This document shows, in pieces, positions 63,401 to 64,000 of a stretch of 64,000 nucleotides of DNA. Origin of the DNA: Ctenosaura bakeri (taxonomy: Eukaryota; Chordata; Lepidosauria; Squamata; Iguanidae); the NCBI GenBank assembly GCA_948474755.1, contig CAOLHI010001314.1:310001-374000 (forward strand). The letters are read 5' to 3'. The notes under the pieces are model-generated. The model was not told the origin of the DNA. It made no database searches and saw only the letters and a program-made list of their open reading frames with translations. The first letter of the stretch is position 1, and each line of letters starts with the position of its first letter. The position numbers and the translations under genes were made by a program.

Positions 63401-63788
63401 GGAGGTCTCAATTCTCATCCTATTACTTTGCAAGGATGGGAGACAGGGCCTTACTGTTGTGGGTCCCCAGCTATAGAACTCCCACCTTGGTAAATTTTCA
63501 GTTGGCCCTTTTTATGGCAGTTCTTAGCTGGTGGTACCAAAGTCTGGAAGTTTCGCTTGGCATTTGACTTCCCTGCTATCTTTTTATTTTGACACTGATT
63601 TAATCCTCTTTGTTAGTGTAATAACATTCTATCTCTGTCCTCACAGAAGTGCTTTCTTGCTTCTTCTATTAAGCTACAGTTCAATAACGGTGTGATTTTG
63701 ATCGCCCTTGTGCTGCAGGTGCTGGGGAGAGAATGAAAACATGGCCTACTGGTGGATTATTCGCATCCCTATTTTGCTTGCCTCTGTG
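37337..63788 (+). CDS. Class B1 GPCR, glucagon-receptor subfamily (GIPR or GCRPR/GCGLR-like), 3'-partial, 9 exons
   Basis: Plasma-membrane receptor expected to bind a glucagon/GIP/GLP-type peptide and signal through Gs and cAMP (family knowledge). Nine exons join in phase: 37337-37411, 41405-41501, 48110-48217, 54681-54802, 55962-56068, 57814-57970, 59589-59748, 61825-61885, 63719-63788, about 319 residues. Visible are an N-terminal signal peptide, six ectodomain cysteines, glycosylation sequons NRT, NVS and NGT, TM1 (YTVGYSLSL), TM2 with [13 protein letters not shown]3 with GCR and [10 protein letters not shown]4 with LGWGTP and FVVPW, the ECL2 CW pair and the start of TM5. TM5 to the tail is outside the window. 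Paralog signals are mixed: PSGIFCN resembles GLP2R, YACWPDG and VKDA resemble GLP1R, FDMY and WRDHxQC resemble GIPR, VKHG and DGQWV resemble GCGR. GCGR itself looks unlikely because its VLVIDGL and LSKLHC segments differ. The family is certain; the paralog is inference. Confidence 0.93.
37614..38537 (+). mobile_element. Helitron-like element interrupted by a Harbinger-like insertion
   Basis: Starts TCTAATATATAAAAGTC and ends after the hairpin-like CCCAGGCAACGCCGGG; the CTRR end is degraded to TGAA. The internal sequence is closely similar to the 55042 copy up to the insertion at 37930-38405. It lies in the intron 200 bases after the signal-peptide exon. Confidence 0.7.
37930..38405. mobile_element. 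Harbinger-like non-autonomous element, CpG-rich
   Basis: Termini GGCCCTTTCCACA and TGTGGAAAGGGCC with an exact 3-bp duplication ATA (37927-37929, 38406-38408). Inserted in a Helitron-like element. The interior is G+C-rich and not palindromic; no transposase seen. Confidence 0.82.
38814..39050 (+). mobile_element. 5S-rRNA-derived SINE
   Basis: The head matches 5S rRNA: ATCTTGGAAGCTAAGCAG, TGGTTAGTACTTGGATGGGA and AGACCACCCATGAATACC cover the A-box, intermediate element and C-box of the internal pol III promoter. The tail (AAGAAAACCCTACGAAATTC, then GTTGACAGGCAACTTG) is a LINE-type SINE tail, followed by a GA-rich run. This is a retroposon, not a working 5S gene. Confidence 0.88.
39365..39544. 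mobile_element. Palindromic Harbinger-like MITE
   Basis: Arms GGCCATTTCTGCACTAGGCT and GCCTAGTGCGGAAATGGCC with 3-bp duplication TGA; nearly perfect hairpin. Confidence 0.92.
39545..40309. other. Unannotated intron sequence
   Basis: One GGACTACAGCTGCCAG block at 39924; no exon seen. Confidence 0.4.
40310..40497 (+). mobile_element. tRNA-derived SINE
   Basis: ATTCAAATCCCCACTCAGAC, CCTTGGGCAAGTCACATTCT, AACAAATCTTGCCAAAAAGC, tail ACATAACAACAAAG. Confidence 0.83.
40551..40713 (-). mobile_element. tRNA-derived SINE, partial
   Basis: Reverse of the same family: ACAGCAACCCTAAGGCAAAC and CTCTGAGGCTGAGAGAATGT. Confidence 0.78.
41048..41228. mobile_element. Palindromic Harbinger-like MITE
   Basis: Arms GGCCATTTCCGCACTGGACT and AGTCCAGTGCGGAAATAGCC with 3-bp duplication TTG. 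It lies 176 bases upstream of a receptor exon. Confidence 0.92.
41405..41501 (+). CDS. Receptor exon: start of the hormone-binding ectodomain
   Basis: The acceptor TTTTGTTGCAG ends at 41404. The exon encodes about 32 residues including [15 protein letters not shown], the N-terminal alpha helix of the class B1 ectodomain with the first conserved cysteine, and ends YPSG split over the junction. The donor is CAG|GTGAGA at 41502, phase 1. The W-x(2)-Y-x(2)-C spacing matches GIPR, GLP1R and GCGR. Confidence 0.9.
41571..42035 (-). mobile_element. Diverged CR1 3' fragment interrupted by a hAT MITE
   Basis: Recognisable CR1 tail (CATAGAGTCTTAGAGCTGGA; later AAAGAAGGAGACTCCACCAC). The copy is split by an insertion at 41656-41878. 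It starts 70 bases after a receptor exon. Confidence 0.8.
41656..41878. mobile_element. hAT MITE inserted in a CR1 fragment
   Basis: Starts CAGTCATGTAGG and ends CTCCACCACTG; reverse-oriented relative of the element at 26071. Target duplication GCACTCCT/ACACTCCT (7 of 8) is made of CR1 sequence, which resumes exactly after it. Confidence 0.85.
42134..42278. mobile_element. Palindromic Harbinger-like MITE, left arm shortened
   Basis: GGCCATCTCCACACTACTCG to GTGTCGTGCGGAAATG. Confidence 0.82.
42565..42845. mobile_element. hAT MITE, same family as 1332-2080
   Basis: Termini CAGGGCTTTCCAAA and TTTGGAAAGCCCTG; shares the internal CTAAAAAGTGTGTCACCAAC with the other copy. The 8-base flanks are not clearly duplicated. 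Confidence 0.75.
42846..43609. other. Unannotated intron sequence
   Basis: One GGACTACAGTTCCCAGCATC block at 43146; an AT-rich (TA)n stretch at 43314-43326. Confidence 0.4.
43610..43815 (+). mobile_element. Probable tRNA-derived SINE, decayed
   Basis: AGTGATCGAGTTCTGGGTTC (B-box-like), TGTTGGGCCAATCGGATTC and GCAGGGTTGTTGTGGGGTAA follow the order of a SINE body. Confidence 0.5.
44822..45586 (+). mobile_element. CR1 LINE 3' fragment, older copy
   Basis: A 197-codon open piece at 44825-45418 encodes the C-terminal region after the polymerase domain ([41 protein letters not shown]). A TAG interrupts at 45416. The element ends with ATGATTCTATG-type repeats near 45586. It is more diverged from the two long copies. 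Confidence 0.9.
46113..46312 (+). mobile_element. tRNA-derived SINE with 9-bp target duplication
   Basis: Runs from TAGAGCCAGTGTGCCCTAAT to a (CAA)n tail and is flanked by GGTAGAAGG (46104-46112, 46313-46321), inside a BovB remnant. Confidence 0.85.
46365..46776. mobile_element. Harbinger-like non-autonomous element
   Basis: Termini GGCCTTTTCGGCACAA and TTGTGTGGAAATGGCC with 3-bp duplication TCA (46362-46364, 46777-46779). Inserted in a BovB remnant. Confidence 0.82.
46896..47800. other. Unannotated intron sequence
   Basis: Nothing recognised; CTGGAATGGGACAACC at about 47608 begins a decayed CR1-like stretch to about 47790. Confidence 0.35.
47801..47966. mobile_element. Palindromic Harbinger-like MITE 5' of exon 48110
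   Basis: Arms GGCTATTTCTGCACTAGACT and AGTCTAGTGCAGAAATGGCC with 3-bp duplication TAA; 143 bases before the ectodomain-core exon. Confidence 0.9.
48110..48217 (+). CDS. Receptor exon: ectodomain core (cysteines 2-4)
   Basis: The acceptor TTCTTTCAG ends at 48109. The 108-nt exon (phase 1 to phase 1, exactly 36 codons) encodes the conserved CNRTFD motif, [10 protein letters not shown] and [10 protein letters not shown], with three ectodomain cysteines, the invariant tryptophan and two N-glycosylation sequons. The donor is AAG|GTAAGG at 48218. Because it is a multiple of three and symmetric in phase, skipping it would keep the reading frame. Confidence 0.95.
48493..48600. mobile_element. Palindromic Harbinger-like MITE, internally deleted, 3' of exon 48110
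   Basis: Termini AGCCATTTCCACACTAGACT and AGTCTAGTGTGGAAACGGCC with 3-bp duplication TCA. Most of the left arm is missing. Confidence 0.88.
48820..49870. repeat. Unclassified interspersed LINE-like segments
   Basis: Two related blocks (49080-49270 and 49590-49840) share AAGGCCTTCTCC/GAAGGTCTTGTC and CCTCCCTTGAGGGTCTTGGG/CCTCCCTTACAGATCTTAGA patterns with a TTTATATCCTGCCTTTCTCC segment between. Family not assigned. Confidence 0.4.
49302..49375. repeat. (CATC)n microsatellite
   Basis: Tandem CATC with a few CACC variants; long open frames here are repeat artefacts. Confidence 0.96.
50898..51099. mobile_element. Palindromic Harbinger-like MITE, long-loop variant
   Basis: Arms GGCCATTTCTGCACTACACT and AGTGTAGTGCAGAAATGGCC; flanks AAA/AGA. 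Confidence 0.88.
51355..51520 (-). mobile_element. Probable SINE, decayed
   Basis: AACAGCCCTGTGAGGTAGGA, CAAGTGGCCCAAGGACACTC and TACATCACACTGGCTCTCC are reverse SINE-body motifs. Confidence 0.5.
52038..52314 (-). mobile_element. CR1 LINE 3' fragment
   Basis: GAATCATAGAATCATAG at the left marks the 3' end. The body matches CR1 to GGTCTCTGGAGCAG, where it is truncated. Confidence 0.9.
53310..53830 (-). mobile_element. L1 LINE 3' end, ORF2 C-terminal remnant
   Basis: The reverse strand reads [20 protein letters not shown], one TAG, then [13 protein letters not shown] and [19 protein letters not shown], the C-terminal tail of a vertebrate L1-type ORF2. The left end carries an A/T-rich run at 53309-53325, consistent with a poly-A tail on the minus strand. 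Confidence 0.7.
54119..54498. mobile_element. hAT-like element with a 91-bp near-perfect palindrome
   Basis: Ends CTGGGGTGGGCA and TGCCCACCTCTG are inverted. At 54210-54300 a nearly perfect inverted repeat with arms of about 45 bases centres on TGACATCATGTCA. It lies 180 bases upstream of a receptor exon. Confidence 0.65.
54681..54802 (+). CDS. Receptor exon: ectodomain end (cysteines 5-6)
   Basis: The acceptor TGTGCTTCCAG ends at 54680. It encodes [15 protein letters not shown], an NGT sequon and LWRDHSQC, giving the last two ectodomain cysteines, then an acidic linker toward TM1. The donor is GAG|GTGAGG at 54803, phase 0. Confidence 0.95.
55042..55454 (+). mobile_element. Non-autonomous Helitron-like element
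   Basis: Starts with TC (TCTAATATATAAAAGT) after an A and ends with a short hairpin (CCTGGGCAATGCCAGG) followed about 7 bases later by CTAA and then a host T. This matches Helitron rules: 5' TC, 3' hairpin plus CTRR, insertion between A and T, no target duplication. A second copy is at 37614-38537. Confidence 0.72.
55455..55961. other. Unannotated intron sequence
   Basis: Between the Helitron-like element and the TM1 exon; nothing recognised. Confidence 0.4.
55962..56068 (+). CDS. Receptor exon: stalk and TM1
   Basis: The acceptor CCGTACAG ends at 55961. It encodes a short stalk followed by [10 protein letters not shown] and a leucine-rich TM1 ending LTVF. The YTVGYSLSL block is characteristic of GCGR, GIPR and GLP2R. 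The donor is CAG|GTACTG at 56069, phase 2. Confidence 0.94.
56310..56560. mobile_element. Tigger-like fragment, inverted relative to 11262-11488
   Basis: GGTTTAACTTTCACAGATTT, CTCCAACCCATGCCCCCAAC and TGGCTCCAATCAAACTGTG parallel the reverse of 11262-11488. Confidence 0.5.
57544..57651. repeat. 54-bp tandem duplication
   Basis: Two adjacent 54-base units differing at one position (TTATAAAT against TCATAAAT). Each contains CTTAGTTTGTATGTTC twice. In the intron 5' of the TM2 exon. Confidence 0.95.
57814..57970 (+). CDS. Receptor exon: ICL1, TM2 and ECL1, with GC donor
   Basis: The acceptor ATTCTCCAG ends at 57813. It encodes [17 protein letters not shown], with the conserved TM2 arginine and histidine of class B1, then [12 protein letters not shown] and an ECL1 segment ending WEAFLSHE. 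The only donor that keeps phase 0 with the next exon and matches the family boundary is GAG|GCAAGT at 57971, a non-canonical GC-AG intron with an otherwise perfect consensus. Confidence 0.93.
58912..59118. mobile_element. Other palindromic MITE
   Basis: Imperfect inverted ends CCCTTTCACGCAACACA and TGTCGTGTGAAAGAGAT, with CTTTGATGGCACTTTAAC facing CAGTCAAAGTGG. A different family from the GGCCATTT one; a similar decayed copy lies near 24745-25085. Confidence 0.6.
59155..59385 (+). mobile_element. tRNA-derived SINE
   Basis: A-box-like TGGCGCAGTGGTTAAATGCC and B-box GAGTTCGATCC, then GGTTGACTCAGCCTTCCATC and GGTAAAATGAGTACCCAGCT typical of a widespread squamate SINE, ending (CAAA)n. Confidence 0.85.
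59589..59748 (+). CDS. Receptor exon: TM3, ICL2 and start of TM4
   Basis: The acceptor CTCCTTGTAG ends at 59588. It encodes [15 protein letters not shown], carrying the TM3 cysteine that pairs with ECL2, [14 protein letters not shown] with the conserved TM3 glutamate, and [15 protein letters not shown] at the start of TM4. The usual LVEG glycine is alanine here. The donor is GG|GTAAGT at 59749, phase 1. Confidence 0.95.
60160..60245. mobile_element. Palindromic Harbinger-like MITE, left arm only
   Basis: GGCCATTTCCACACTGGACT to GCAGTTTAGGGCAGG. Confidence 0.8.
60379..60454. repeat. (GT)n(GA)n compound microsatellite
   Basis: GT units followed by more than 20 GA units, in an intron of the receptor gene. 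Confidence 0.97.
61825..61885 (+). CDS. Receptor exon: TM4
   Basis: The 61-nt exon has acceptor ATCTTTTAG ending at 61824. It encodes [19 protein letters not shown]; the FVVPW motif is shared with GCGR, GLP1R and GLP2R, and the KYLxEN stretch is close to GLP1R and GIPR. The donor is AGA|GTGAGT at 61886, phase 2. Confidence 0.93.
61886..63718. other. Intron between TM4 and TM5 exons
   Basis: Holds an unclassified inverted repeat relative (62010-62320) and a (TTG)n run; no further exon seen. Confidence 0.5.
62846..62862. repeat. (TTG)n microsatellite
   Basis: Five to six TTG units, followed nearby by TACTAC/TAG units. Confidence 0.9.
63719..63788 (+). CDS. Receptor exon: ECL2 and start of TM5 (last in window)
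   Basis: The acceptor TGTGCTGCAG ends at 63718. The 70-nt exon, the family's usual size, encodes ECW (the ECL2 cysteine-tryptophan pair), [12 protein letters not shown] and IPILLASV entering TM5. The donor is GTG|GTAAGT at 63789. Exons for the rest of TM5 to the C-terminus should follow beyond the edge. Confidence 0.93.
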
Positions 63789-64000
63789 GTAAGTACTTCC
63801 CCTTGATCTGCTGGCCAGGGTCACAGTGGTGGCTGCAGAAAGGAGGAAAATTGGAGCTTGGAAGGGGACTTTTGGGACCATACATCCCGGAATGACTAGA
63901 AGATTTCAGAACTGTAGTCCAGGGAAATCATTTTTCCAAGCTCTGGGATGGTGACAGGCTTTTTATACTCAAATCTTGGAAAGAGAATAGCAGCAACTTC

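Overview
The window is vertebrate nuclear DNA and looks like a squamate reptile, possibly an iguanian-type lizard. The repeat mix points there: nearly intact CR1 retrotransposons with ATTCTATG-type 3' ends, BovB/RTE and L1 remnants, tRNA-derived SINEs with (CAA)n tails, a 5S-rRNA-derived SINE, and many short DNA transposons (Harbinger-like, hAT-like, Tigger-like, Helitron-like). The species call is inference. Everything below was read by eye; no alignment or database search was run.

One protein-coding host gene is visible. On the + strand, from 37287 to beyond the right edge, it encodes a class B1 (secretin-family) GPCR of the glucagon-receptor subfamily. Nine coding exons can be joined with consistent phases and splice sites. 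They run from the start codon at 37337 to an exon ending at 63788, about 319 residues, covering the signal peptide, the six-cysteine hormone-binding ectodomain and TM1 to the start of TM5. TM5 to the C-tail lies outside the window. The sequence mixes features of GLP1R, GLP2R, GIPR and GCGR. It is therefore most likely GIPR or the glucagon-related-peptide receptor (GCRPR/GCGLR) that mammals have lost; the paralog is left open. One intron uses a GC-AG donor.

Layout. 1-15 kb is intergenic and transposon-rich: a three-level nest (Tigger-like > hAT > CR1) at 1.1-2.6 kb, minus-strand retroviral-type LTRs near 4.6-6.0 and 12.2 kb, a frameshifted CR1 at 7.8-10.5 kb and a plus-strand LTR at 10.5-11.3 kb. 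A CpG island lies at 15.2-16.4 kb. Its right half is a 28-bp minisatellite of about 20 units, and most units carry a perfect splice-donor-like CAG|GTRAG. This may be the promoter and untranslated first exon of the receptor gene. 17-37 kb would then be a first intron, holding SINEs, BovB pieces, two LTRs, a CR1 with an intact 855-codon ORF2 at 29.6-32.3 kb, and a rearranged hAT at 32.3-33.3 kb. 37-64 kb holds the receptor exons, with introns full of short DNA transposons.

The most striking repeat is a palindromic Harbinger-like MITE with TIRs like GGCCATTTCCGCAC and 3-bp target duplications. About 20 copies are visible, roughly one per 3 kb. Three larger CpG-rich elements share the same termini and also have 3-bp duplications. 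No RNA genes, CRISPR arrays or prokaryotic features were seen.
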